Positions 1 through 7,535 are shown, numbered from the stretch's first letter. The stretch: DNA of 28,400 nucleotides from JBDKGV01 sp039798005 (GCA_039798005.1 JBDKGV010000009.1:1-28400), one strand, 5' to 3'. Made by a program: numbers and translations. Notes: a model not told the origin generated them from the letters alone.

Positions 1-333
1 AAGGGTATCGTCAAGTTCGCCGAAGCCGGTGGCGTCCGCTTGGGCGGACTCATCTGCAACAGCCGCAAGACCGACCGCGAAGACGAGCTGATCGAGGCCC
101 TGGCCGCGAAGCTCGGCACCCAGATGATCCACTTCGTGCCCCGTCACAACGACGTGCAGCGCGCCGAGATCAACAAGAAGACCGTGATCGACTGGAACCC
201 GAAGGCCGAGCAGGCCGACGAGTACCGCACCTTGGCTCGCAAGATCGACGCGAACCAGATGTTCGTGATCCCCAAGCCCCTCGAGATCGAAGAGCTGGAA
301 TCCATCCTGATGGAATTCGGCCTCGCCGCCTGA
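1..333 (+). CDS. nifH: Nitrogenase iron protein NifH, C-terminal part
   Basis: NifH (dinitrogenase reductase) is the ATP-dependent electron donor to the MoFe protein. The gene enters from the left edge, so only about the last 110 of roughly 290 residues are present, read in frame from base 1 to a TGA. The visible part has the conserved GGLICNSR stretch, DREDELI, the FVPRHNDVQRAE region and the IPKPLEIEELE tail typical of NifH. The 4Fe-4S cysteines and the P-loop lie upstream and cannot be checked. nifD follows after a 255-bp gap and is then followed by nifK, so this is the molybdenum-type order with no anfG. Assignment to NifH rather than a chlorophyllide reductase L subunit is secure from this context. 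Confidence 0.96.
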   Translation, partial: KGIVKFAEAGGVRLGGLICNSRKTDREDELIEALAAKLGTQMIHFVPRHNDVQRAEINKKTVIDWNPKAEQADEYRTLARKIDANQMFVIPKPLEIEELESILMEFGLAA

Positions 334-588
334 GTCCGCTCGCCTGCTTTCGCAGGTGGATGAGACCGGTATCCCTCGCTCCTGCTGATTCACCCCTCTC
401 CTTCCTTGCCGGCGGGAGAGGGGCCTTCCGCGGAAGCCGGATGAAATTTGACAGGAATTGTCCACAACGACGTGGACGCCGGGCGCAACCGCCACGGCAA
501 GCGAATTCGCCATGCCCGGGAAGTCCCGGAGACGGCACGCAGAACAATCCGCCCCATCGGGCCTCACACGTTCGCAGGAGGACACAAG
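334..588 (+). other. Structured nifH-nifD intergenic region
   Basis: This 255-bp gap has no convincing gene. It is rich in inverted repeats: a 5-bp stem at 343-347/352-356, a 9-bp GC-rich stem at 393-401/415-423, a 12-bp perfect palindrome at 425-436, and a 6-bp stem at 460-465/472-477 that overlaps the palindromic word at 450-462. None is followed by a T-run, so an intrinsic terminator is unlikely. Stem-loops after nifH are known in other diazotrophs to raise nifH transcript abundance by stabilising the processed mRNA; the same role here is inference. No nifI1/nifI2 genes occur here. Confidence 0.55.
450..462. repeat. 13-bp palindromic word, copy 1 (upstream of nifD)
   Basis: GACAGGAATTGTC, preceded by TTT, lies 126 bp before the nifD start. 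It belongs to a recurring GACA-N5-TGTC family in this window. It could be an operator or an RNA hairpin; no binding protein is known to me. Confidence 0.5.
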
Positions 589-2193
589 ATGATCGAGTCC
601 AAGCCCGATGCCGGGCAGCTCAAAGACGAGCTGGTGGCCAAGTACCCCAGCAAGATCGCCAAGAAGCGCGCCAACCAGATGGTGCTCAACGACGTCGACG
701 CGGAGCAGAACGTCCCGGAGATCCTGGCCAACGCCCGCACCACTCCGGGCATCATCACCCAGCGCGGTTGCACCTATGCCGGTTGCAAGGGTGTGATTCT
801 CGGGCCCACCCGTGACATCGTCAACATCACCCACGGCCCCATCGGCTGCGGCTTCTACTCGTGGCTCACCCGCCGCAACCAGACGCACGCCCCGGAGGGT
901 TCCGAGAATTTCATCCCCTACAGCTTCTCCACCGACCTGAAGGACGAGCACATCGTCTTCGGCGGCGAGAAGAAGCTCGAGGCCGCCATCCAGGAAGCCT
1001 ACGACCTGTTCCAGCCCAAGGCCATCTCGGTGTTCAGCACCTGCCCGGTCGGACTGATCGGTGACGACGTGCACGCCGTGGCTCGCCGCATGAAGGAAAA
1101 GCTCGGCGTCAACGTGTTCGGCTTCTCCTGCGAAGGCTACAAGGGCGTCTCGCAGTCCGCGGGCCACCACATCGCCAACAACCAGGTGTTCCGCCACATC
1201 GTCGGCCTGGACGACACCGTCACGGGACAGAAGAACTTCCGCATCAACCTGCTGGGCGAGTACAACATCGGCGGCGACGCCTTTGTGATCGAGGACCTCA
1301 TCAAGCGCTGCGGCTTCGAGCTGGTGTCCACCTTCTCGGGCAACTCCACCTACGGTCAGTTCGCCAACGCCCAGACCGCCGACCTCAACATCGTCATGTG
1401 CCACCGCTCGATCAACTACGTGGCCGAGATGATGGAAGTCAAGTACGGCATCCCCTGGATCAAGATCAACTTCGTGGGCGCCAGCGCCACCGCGAAGACC
1501 TTGCGCAAGATGGCCGAGTACTTCGAGGATGCCGAGCTCATCGCCCGCACCGAGGCCGTGATCGCAGAAGAAATGGTCAAGGTCGAGGCCGCCCGTGCCA
1601 AGCACGCGGCCCGCACCAACGGCAAGACGGCGATGCTCTTCGTCGGCGGCTCCCGCGCCCACCACTACCAGGAGCTCTTCCGCGAGCTTGAGATGAAGGT
1701 TCTGGCCGCCGGTTACGAGTTCGCCCACCGCGACGACTACGAGGGCCGCAAGGTCCTGCCGACCATCAAGGTCGACGCCGACTCCCGCAACATCGAAGAG
1801 ATCCACGTGGACAAGGACGAGGCCAAGTTCCGCCCGGAGCTGGCCGTCGCCAAGGAGCGCCTCTCCGCCAAGGGCTACAAGTTCTCCGACTACGAGGGCA
1901 TGATGCCCGAGATGGACAAGGACTCCCTGGTCATCGACGACATCTCCTCCTACGAGACCGAGAAGCTCATCGAGAAGTGGAAGCCCGACGTGTTCTGCGC
2001 AGGCATCAAGGAGAAGTACATCATCCAGAAGATGGGCGTCTCCTGCAAGCAGCTGCACAACTACGACGTGGGCGGCCCGTACAACGGATTCGCCGGCGCC
2101 ATCAACTTCTACAAGGACATCGACATGCGCGTCAACACCCCCGTCTGGAAGCTGATCACGGCTCCCTGGCAGGAAGAGGCCGTCGCCGCGTAA
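589..2193 (+). CDS. nifD: Nitrogenase MoFe protein alpha chain NifD (Clostridium-like, with insertion)
   Basis: This is the alpha subunit of dinitrogenase, carrying FeMo-cofactor and sharing the P-cluster with NifK. The ATG at 589 was chosen because GCAGGAGG at 575-582 precedes it and IESKPDAGQ gives a normal N-terminus; a frame open upstream to 448 lacks such support. The protein is 534 aa. P-cluster cysteines are C61 (RGCTYAG), C87 (GPIGCG) and C152 (STCPVG). FeMo-cofactor ligands are C271 (MCHRS) and H490 (QLHNYD). Q189 and H193 (SQSAGHH) match the substrate-pocket residues Gln191 and His195 of Azotobacter. About 45-50 extra residues (roughly 384-435) lie between the DDY and the MDKDSLVIDD region; such an insertion is known from Clostridium pasteurianum NifD. 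nifK follows after 73 bp. Confidence 0.97.
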   Translation: MIESKPDAGQLKDELVAKYPSKIAKKRANQMVLNDVDAEQNVPEILANARTTPGIITQRGCTYAGCKGVILGPTRDIVNITHGPIGCGFYSWLTRRNQTHAPEGSENFIPYSFSTDLKDEHIVFGGEKKLEAAIQEAYDLFQPKAISVFSTCPVGLIGDDVHAVARRMKEKLGVNVFGFSCEGYKGVSQSAGHHIANNQVFRHIVGLDDTVTGQKNFRINLLGEYNIGGDAFVIEDLIKRCGFELVSTFSGNSTYGQFANAQTADLNIVMCHRSINYVAEMMEVKYGIPWIKINFVGASATAKTLRKMAEYFEDAELIARTEAVIAEEMVKVEAARAKHAARTNGKTAMLFVGGSRAHHYQELFRELEMKVLAAGYEFAHRDDYEGRKVLPTIKVDADSRNIEEIHVDKDEAKFRPELAVAKERLSAKGYKFSDYEGMMPEMDKDSLVIDDISSYETEKLIEKWKPDVFCAGIKEKYIIQKMGVSCKQLHNYDVGGPYNGFAGAINFYKDIDMRVNTPVWKLITAPWQEEAVAA

Positions 2194-2235
2194 ACAGGTT
2201 CCGGCGGGGCCCGCCGATGCCGGCCCCGCTTTCAT

Positions 2236-2248
2236 GACAAGAATTGTC
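2236..2248. repeat. 13-bp palindromic word, copy 2 (upstream of nifK)
   Basis: GACAAGAATTGTC ends five bases before the AAGGAGA ribosome-binding site of nifK (2254-2260). In RNA it would fold into a 5-bp stem with a GAA loop next to the Shine-Dalgarno. It is the second copy within the nif genes. Confidence 0.5.
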
Positions 2249-2266
2249 TCTAGAAGGAGAACACTC

Positions 2267-3634
2267 ATGGCTCTGCTCAGACACACACCCAAGGGCGACA
2301 TCAAGGAGCGCGAAGCTCTGGTGATCAATCCCGCCAAGACCTGCCAGCCCGTCGGCGCGATGTACGCCTCCCTGGGCATCCACGGGTGCCTGCCGCACTC
2401 GCACGGATCGCAGGGTTGCTGCTCGTACCACCGCTCGACCCTGACCCGCCACTACAAGGAGCCCGTCATGGCCTCCACGTCCTCCTTCACGGAGGGCACC
2501 GCGGTGTTCGGCGGCCAGGCCAACCTGCTCCAGTCGTTCCAGACGATCTTCTCGGTCTACGACCCCAAGATCATCGCGGTCCACACCACCTGCCTCTCCG
2601 AGACCATCGGTGACGACGTCCCGCAGATCGCCAAGAAGGCGCTCGACGAAGGCAAGGTGCCGGAAGGCAAGGTCATCTTCCACGCCAACACCCCGTCCTA
2701 CGTGGGAACCCACGTGACCGGCTACTCGAACATGGTCAAGGCCATGGTCACCAAGCTGATCAAGAAGACCGGCGTGGCCAACGACAAGGCCGTGATCCTC
2801 CCGGGTTGGGTCGAGCCCTCCGACATGAAGGAGATCAAGCGCATCCTGGGTCAGCTGGGAATCCCCTTCAACATGTTCCCGGACACCTCGGGCGTGTTCG
2901 ACACCCCGATGACCGGCAAGCACAACTTCTACCCCAAGGGTGGAGCCAAGGTCGAGGACATCGAGACCGCAGGCGACGCCAAGCACGGCTTCTCCTTGGG
3001 CGTGACCGGTGCCGGCGCCGCCGGCGACGAGCTCGCCAAGCTCGGCGTGCCCGTCACCAGCCTCGAGCTGCCGATCGGCCTGGCCGCGACCGACCGCTTC
3101 GTGGACGCGCTGCGCACCACCTGGGGCGTCGAGGTTCCGGACGAGGTCACCGACGAGCGCGGACAGCTCGTGGACATGATCTCCGACATGGAGCAGTACC
3201 TGTGGGGCAAGAAGGTCGCCATCTTCGGCGATCCGGACCAGCTCATCGCCCTGACCGAGTTCCTCGGCACCTTGGGCATGCAGGTCCGCCACATCGTCAC
3301 CGGCACCGAGGGCAACTACGTCCGCGACGCCCTGAACCGCGTGAACCCCGAAGCCAACATCAAGGTCGGCGGCGACATGTTCCTCCTCCACCAGTGGATG
3401 AAGAACGAGCCCGTGGACCTGTTGATCGGCAACACCTACGGCAAGTACATGGCGCGCGACGAGGACACCCCCTTCCTGCGCCACGGCTTCCCGATCATGG
3501 ACCGCCAGGGACACCAGTTCTTCCCCACCGTGGGCTACAAGGGCGGCATCTACCTGCTCGAGAAGATCCTGGGCCTGCTCATGGATCGTATCGACCGCGA
3601 TTCCACCGAAGAGAAGTTCGAACTCCAGATGTGA
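2267..3634 (+). CDS. nifK: Nitrogenase MoFe protein beta chain NifK (short form)
   Basis: This is the beta subunit of dinitrogenase, which shares the P-cluster with NifD and binds the Fe protein. The start at 2267 is fixed by AAGGAGA at 2254-2260, six bases upstream. The 455-aa product lacks the N-terminal extension of Azotobacter-type NifK (about 520 aa) and matches the short Clostridium-type length. P-cluster cysteines are C26 (KTCQPVG), C51 (GSQGCC) and C109 (HTTCLSE). The C-terminal part includes the GNTYGKY and GYKGG motifs. The short beta chain and long alpha chain occur together in the C. pasteurianum MoFe protein, whose structure shows the alpha insertion partly filling space left by the missing beta extension. 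The gene is followed by a hairpin-rich spacer with an intrinsic terminator, then a ferredoxin. Confidence 0.97.
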   Translation: MALLRHTPKGDIKEREALVINPAKTCQPVGAMYASLGIHGCLPHSHGSQGCCSYHRSTLTRHYKEPVMASTSSFTEGTAVFGGQANLLQSFQTIFSVYDPKIIAVHTTCLSETIGDDVPQIAKKALDEGKVPEGKVIFHANTPSYVGTHVTGYSNMVKAMVTKLIKKTGVANDKAVILPGWVEPSDMKEIKRILGQLGIPFNMFPDTSGVFDTPMTGKHNFYPKGGAKVEDIETAGDAKHGFSLGVTGAGAAGDELAKLGVPVTSLELPIGLAATDRFVDALRTTWGVEVPDEVTDERGQLVDMISDMEQYLWGKKVAIFGDPDQLIALTEFLGTLGMQVRHIVTGTEGNYVRDALNRVNPEANIKVGGDMFLLHQWMKNEPVDLLIGNTYGKYMARDEDTPFLRHGFPIMDRQGHQFFPTVGYKGGIYLLEKILGLLMDRIDRDSTEEKFELQM

Positions 3635-3682
3635 GTCCGTTCCGGGGGCGCATTCTTGCTCCGACCCGTCTCGGGCTTCCGC

Positions 3683-3701
3683 GGCGTACGCCAAGTACGC
3701 C
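3683..3701 (+). other. Inverted repeat after nifK
   Basis: GGCGTAC at 3683-3689 pairs perfectly with GTACGCC at 3695-3701 around a 5-base loop. There is no T-run. It probably forms an RNA stem in the nifK 3' region ahead of the terminator at 3769. Confidence 0.45.
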
Positions 3702-3768
3702 TTGGTCGCCCTCAGCGGGCTCGTCGCGGCGACTGCATCCACCGGATTCGACCTTTGATTTTCCTATT

Positions 3769-3803
3769 GCCTCGCGTGCGGATCCCGCTCCGCGAGGCCT
3801 TTT
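3769..3803 (+). terminator. Intrinsic terminator between nifK and the ferredoxin gene
   Basis: GCCTCGCG (3769-3776) pairs with CGCGAGGC (3791-3798), followed by CTTTT. The ferredoxin gene starts 50 bp later. It may act as a partial terminator that lowers ferredoxin expression relative to nifHDK, or the ferredoxin may have its own promoter. Confidence 0.6.
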
Positions 3804-3852
3804 GCGTAGCACCAAACGGATGGCGCCTGGCGCCGCGACGAAAGGATGAACC

Positions 3853-4158
3853 ATGGAAAAGCCCGAACGGCAGATCTTCGTGTGCGCCAGCTTCCGCGTG
3901 AGCGGCGAGGCTCAAGGCGCCTGCAAGAAGAAGGGGGCCAACAGCCTCCTGGGATACTTGGAAAGCGAGCTTTCCGACCGCGGCATGGACAGCGTGACCG
4001 TCTCCGCCACCGCTTGCCTCAAGGCTTGCGACCGCGGCCCGGTGATGATCGTGCATCCCGACAACGTCTGGTACGGCAAGGTGGACGAGGAAGCCATCGA
4101 CGCCATCCTCGAGGCGATGGAGGAAGGCAAGATCGCCGAGGAGTACGTGTTGACCTGA
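3853..4158 (+). CDS. Thioredoxin-like [2Fe-2S] ferredoxin of the nif cluster
   Basis: This 101-aa soluble ferredoxin carries one [2Fe-2S] cluster on a thioredoxin-like fold. The candidate ligands are C11 (VCAS), C24 (GACKKK), C55 and C59 (ACLKAC). This spacing closely follows the C. pasteurianum 2Fe-2S ferredoxin (cysteines 11, 24, 56 and 60), a protein reported to interact specifically with the nitrogenase MoFe protein. AAAGGA at 3841-3846 sets the ATG. Its position after nifK, together with a Clostridium-type NifD/NifK pair, supports a role in nitrogenase electron transfer or protection. Whether it reduces NifH directly is not shown. It is the last gene before the terminator at 4258-4302. 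Confidence 0.88.
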   Translation: MEKPERQIFVCASFRVSGEAQGACKKKGANSLLGYLESELSDRGMDSVTVSATACLKACDRGPVMIVHPDNVWYGKVDEEAIDAILEAMEEGKIAEEYVLT

Positions 4159-4162
4159 TTTT

Positions 4163-4175
4163 GACGGGATCTGTC
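4163..4175. repeat. 13-bp palindromic word, variant copy 3
   Basis: GACGGGATCTGTC begins 4 bp after the ferredoxin stop. It has the family spacing, but one arm carries G in place of A, so it is an imperfect match. Confidence 0.3.
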
Positions 4176-4213
4176 TGAGCCTTCCCTTCGATGGCCGCGG
4201 AGAGGATCGCTTG

Positions 4214-4226
4214 GACGGAATCCGTC
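4214..4226. repeat. 13-bp palindromic word, variant copy 4
   Basis: GACGGAATCCGTC is a perfect 6-bp inverted repeat around a central A. It lies between the ferredoxin gene and the terminator. Its compensating G/C arms suggest that symmetry matters more than the exact arm sequence. Confidence 0.35.
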
Positions 4227-4257
4227 AACAGGAGACGTGCGGGTCGAAGGACCTCCT

Positions 4258-4302
4258 GCCGGATTGCTGCTTGTCGATGACAAGGCGCGGTCCGGCATTT
4301 TT
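4258..4302 (+). terminator. Intrinsic terminator ending the nif/ferredoxin transcript
   Basis: The outer stem GCCGGA (4258-4263) pairs with TCCGGC (4291-4296). Inside it, CTTGTC (4270-4275) pairs with GACAAG (4279-4284) around a GAT loop. ATTTTT follows at 4297-4302. This is a good rho-independent terminator and separates the nif genes from the DUF1275 gene. Confidence 0.75.
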
Positions 4303-4305
4303 CGT

Positions 4306-4360
4306 CGGGGGAGGAATTGCCGTGGTCTTCGACTATTTTTGGATCGATGGATCCCTTTGA
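4306..4360 (+). other. Orphan strong Shine-Dalgarno with a possible 12-codon leader peptide
   Basis: A very strong G-rich ribosome-binding sequence (about 4306-4314) lies just after the terminator. Seven bases later, GTG at 4322 opens a 12-codon frame (MVFDYFWIDGSL) ending in TGA at 4358. A second short frame (ATG at 4347, 28 codons) runs to the TGA at 4431-4433 that overlaps the proposed CTG start of the next gene. Either could be a leader peptide coupling translation to the DUF1275 gene. Real translation is unproven. Confidence 0.3.
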
Positions 4361-4429
4361 TCATCCTGCTTCGCATGGTGCGGTTCAAGCCGACCGCATG
4401 AAGCTTGGGATGCGGATTGAGGTGGTCTC

Positions 4430-5236
4430 CTGAAATTCAAGGCGCTGAGCGGTCTGGTCGCACGGGAGCGTTCCCACAAGGTCAATGCCCAATTGGGGAT
4501 GGCCCTTGCCGCCGTGGCCGGAGCGATCAATGCGGGCGGGTTCCTCGCGGTAGGGCGCTACACCTCGCACATGACGGGGATCCTCTCGTCCGCTGCCGAT
4601 GACCTCGCGCTGGGCGATTGGGCGCTGGCCTTGGCGGCCGGGGTCATCCTCCTGACATTCCTGTTGGGGGCGGCCACCACGGCCCTCCTGGTCAATTGGG
4701 GCGAAAGGCGGCGATTGGCCTGCGCGTACGGGGTGCCGCTCCTCCTCGAGGCCGGCCTTCTGCTGCTCTTCGGCTTGACCGGGGGCGTTCTGGATGACCA
4801 TGTCGCGATCCGGGTGCCGCTCGCGCTCTTGTTGCTTGCCTACCTCATGGGTTTGCAGAACGCGGTGGTCACCAAGATCTCCCATGCGGAGATCCGCACC
4901 ACGCACATGACGGGCATGATCACCGACCTGGGCATCGAGCTGGGACGGTTCCTGTATGTCAATCGGCGCGAAGGGCTGGAGCCGGTGAAGGTGCGGCGTG
5001 CCAAGGTGTCGCTGCAACTGCGCCTGATCGGATGCTTCTTCGGGGGAGGAGTGGCGGGAGCCTTGGGCTTCAAGCACTTCGGATACGTCTCGACTCTCCC
5101 CTTGGCCATGTTCCTGCTCTTGCTTGCCGCTCCGGTGCTGGGGCGCGATATCCGCGTCCGAACTCGGGGGCGGCGCTTGTCGCGGACCTCAAAACGCAGG
5201 CAAATCCTGGAAAATGATGAATCACTCCATCGCTAG
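4430..5236 (+). CDS. DUF1275 (YoaK-type) membrane protein
   Basis: This is an inner-membrane protein of the DUF1275 family, about 268 aa with roughly six hydrophobic segments. Family hallmarks are AGAINAGGFLAVGRYTSHMTG near the N-terminus and the second AEIRTTHMTGM motif in the middle. The biochemical role of the family is not established. Start choice is unusual. A TTG at 4493 would remove the conserved RERSHKVNAQLG stretch found in relatives. Upstream of that residue run the only start-like codons before the in-frame TGA (4418-4420) are CTGs. CTG 4430 has GAGG (4419-4422) seven bases upstream, and its last two bases plus the next A form a TGA in another frame. glnN lies 119 bp downstream on the same strand. 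The C-terminus is an arginine-rich cytoplasmic tail. Confidence 0.85.
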   Translation: MKFKALSGLVARERSHKVNAQLGMALAAVAGAINAGGFLAVGRYTSHMTGILSSAADDLALGDWALALAAGVILLTFLLGAATTALLVNWGERRRLACAYGVPLLLEAGLLLLFGLTGGVLDDHVAIRVPLALLLLAYLMGLQNAVVTKISHAEIRTTHMTGMITDLGIELGRFLYVNRREGLEPVKVRRAKVSLQLRLIGCFFGGGVAGALGFKHFGYVSTLPLAMFLLLLAAPVLGRDIRVRTRGRRLSRTSKRRQILENDESLHR

Positions 5237-5355
5237 TGCGTGGAGGTTTCACTATTTTCTGCAATCAGTAAATCCGTTCCTTCGAGGCGGCCATCCTTGA
5301 CGGGAACCAGCGGGTTTTTAGCCAGAGACCACCACACATATTTGAAGGACGCAAA

Positions 5356-7503
5356 ATGACTGCTCGCAAGAATGCTGTCGAGGCGATTTCCACCACGAAG
5401 GTGGAGAGCACCCAGAACTATCTCGAACACGCCGGCGAGGCCATCTACGGCCAGTATGTGTTCACGGAAGAGGCCCAGCGCCAGTACCTGGCCAAGCCCG
5501 TCTTCAAGAAGCTGCGTCGCACCATCGAAGGCCTCGAGCCGTTCGATACCGCCATCGCCGACGCCGTTGCGCAGGGTGTGAAGGAATGGGCCATGGCCAA
5601 CGGCGCCACCCACTACACCCACTGGTTCGTGCCCATGACCGGCTCCACCGCCGAGAAGCACGACTCCTTCCTGAACCCGGCCGGCGACGGTCTGACCATG
5701 GCCGAATTCTCGGGCAAGATCCTGATCCAGGGCGAGCCTGACGCATCCTCCTTCCCCTCGGGCGGCATCCGCGCCACCTTCGAGGCCCGTGGCTACACCG
5801 CTTGGGACGTCACCAGCCCCATTTTCCTGCAGGTCGAGCCCAACGGCGTGACCCTGACCATCCCCACCGCCTTCGTGTCCTACACCGGCGAGGCCTTGGA
5901 CCACAAGATCCCCCTCCTGCGCTCGCAGCAGGCCTTGGGCAAGGAAGCCCTGCGCGTCCTCAAGTGGTTCGGCAACGAGACCACCACCCGCGTGTTCACC
6001 AACATCGGACCCGAGCAGGAGTACTTCCTGGTCGACCGTCGTCTGGCCGAGCAGCGCCCCGACCTCCTCCTGGCCGGCCGCACCCTGTTCGGTGCCGCTC
6101 CTGCCAAGGGCCAGGAGCTCGAGGACCAGTACTTCGGCGCCATCCGCGAGCGCATCCTTGCGTTCATGATGGACCTCGATCGCGAGCTCTGGCGCATGGG
6201 CGTTCCGTCCAAGACCCGCCACAACGAAGTGGCTCCGGGCCAGTTCGAGATCGCTCCCGTGTACGAGGCGACTTCCGTCGGCTCCGACCACAACATGCTC
6301 ATGATGAACGTGCTCAAGCGCCTGGCTCCCCAGCACGACTTGGCCGTCCTCCTGCACGAGAAGCCTTTCAAGGGCGTCAACGGCTCGGGCAAGCACAACA
6401 ACTGGTCCATCGGAACCGACGACGGCGAGAACCTGCTCGAGCCGGGCAAGACCCCGCACGACAACGCCCAGTTCCTGGCCTTCCTGTCGGCCATCATCCG
6501 TGGCGTCAACAAGCACGCCGACCTGCTGCGCGCCACCGTCGCCGACGCCGGCAACGACCACCGTCTGGGCGCCAACGAGGCTCCCCCGGCCATCGTCTCC
6601 ATCTTCCTGGGCGAGCAGCTGGAAGACATCGTCAAGCAGCTCGAGGGCGGCGCAGCCTCCTCCTCGAAGGACGGCGGAAGCCTCCAGCTCGGCGCCATCA
6701 GCCTGCCCGTGCTGCCCAAGGACGCCACCGACCGCAACCGCACCTCGCCTTTCGCCTTCACCGGCAACAAGTTCGAGTTCCGCGCCGTCGGCTCTTCGGC
6801 TCCCATCTACTGGCCGCAGACCGTCCTCAACACCATGGTCGCCGAGTCCGTCAAGGAACTGGCCGACGAGCTCGAGAAGCTGCCCAAGAACGACATGGCC
6901 GGCCTCTCCAAGATTCTCTCGGGAATCATCAAGGAGAACAAGCAGGTCCTGTTCTCGGGCAACGGCTATTCCGACGAGTGGCACGCCGAAGCTGCCAAGC
7001 GCGGCCTCCCCAACAACAAGAGCACCGTCGACGCTCTCCCGGCCCTCGAGACCGAGAAGGCCACGAAGCTGTTCGAGTCGCTGGGCGTGCTGACCGGTCG
7101 CGAGCTCGAAGCCCGCGCCGAGATCAACTGGGAGCGCTACGTCAAGGTCCAGAACATCGAAGCGAACCTCACCATCGAGATCGCCAAGACCATGATCCTG
7201 CCGGCCGCCGCGACCTACATCGGTGAGCTTTCCGTGGCCGCTGCCGTGTCCAAGGGCGCTCAGAAGGTGACCGAGAAGGTCGCCTCCTTGATCGACTCCC
7301 TGGTCGACGGTGTCGAGGCTCTCGAAGCCGCCCAGGAGAAGGCGCACCACGCCGGCTCCCTGCACGCCGAGGCCAAGACCTTCAAGGACGAGGTCATCCC
7401 CGCCCAGGAGGCCGTTCGTGCCGTGGCTGACGAGCTGGAGACCATCGTGTCGGACGACCTCTGGCCGATGCCGAAGTACCGCGAGTTGCTCTTCCAATAC
7501 TAA
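5356..7503 (+). CDS. glnN: Glutamine synthetase type III (GlnN)
   Basis: This enzyme makes glutamine from glutamate, ammonia and ATP in the cytoplasm. The 715-aa length fits the type III family (about 700-730 aa) and is far longer than GSI or GSII. Conserved blocks include EKHDSFLNP near the N-terminus, the glutamate-rich metal site NIGPEQEYFLVD, the catalytic RHNEVAPGQFEIAP block, the ammonia and glutamate site KGVNGSGKHNNWSIG, and RLGANEAPPAI. The C-terminal helical region is the usual GSIII extension. GAAGGA lies just upstream of the ATG. A 12-bp hairpin terminator closes the gene, so it is probably monocistronic or joined only to the DUF1275 gene. Its place next to nifHDK makes it a likely sink for ammonium from N2 fixation. 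A glnB gene lies about 16 kb away. Confidence 0.97.
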   Translation: MTARKNAVEAISTTKVESTQNYLEHAGEAIYGQYVFTEEAQRQYLAKPVFKKLRRTIEGLEPFDTAIADAVAQGVKEWAMANGATHYTHWFVPMTGSTAEKHDSFLNPAGDGLTMAEFSGKILIQGEPDASSFPSGGIRATFEARGYTAWDVTSPIFLQVEPNGVTLTIPTAFVSYTGEALDHKIPLLRSQQALGKEALRVLKWFGNETTTRVFTNIGPEQEYFLVDRRLAEQRPDLLLAGRTLFGAAPAKGQELEDQYFGAIRERILAFMMDLDRELWRMGVPSKTRHNEVAPGQFEIAPVYEATSVGSDHNMLMMNVLKRLAPQHDLAVLLHEKPFKGVNGSGKHNNWSIGTDDGENLLEPGKTPHDNAQFLAFLSAIIRGVNKHADLLRATVADAGNDHRLGANEAPPAIVSIFLGEQLEDIVKQLEGGAASSSKDGGSLQLGAISLPVLPKDATDRNRTSPFAFTGNKFEFRAVGSSAPIYWPQTVLNTMVAESVKELADELEKLPKNDMAGLSKILSGIIKENKQVLFSGNGYSDEWHAEAAKRGLPNNKSTVDALPALETEKATKLFESLGVLTGRELEARAEINWERYVKVQNIEANLTIEIAKTMILPAAATYIGELSVAAAVSKGAQKVTEKVASLIDSLVDGVEALEAAQEKAHHAGSLHAEAKTFKDEVIPAQEAVRAVADELETIVSDDLWPMPKYRELLFQY

Positions 7504-7535
7504 GGAACAGAGCTCCGGCACCATTTCGAGTGACT

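Noticed and set aside
448..588. An upstream extension of nifD beginning at 448
   Set aside because: The extra 47 codons have no ribosome-binding site and no NifD-like sequence, and they run through inverted repeats. The ATG at 589 has a strong Shine-Dalgarno.
2156..3742. A long minus-strand frame opposite nifK
   Set aside because: Shadow frame caused by codon bias of nifK; no ribosome-binding site or domain.
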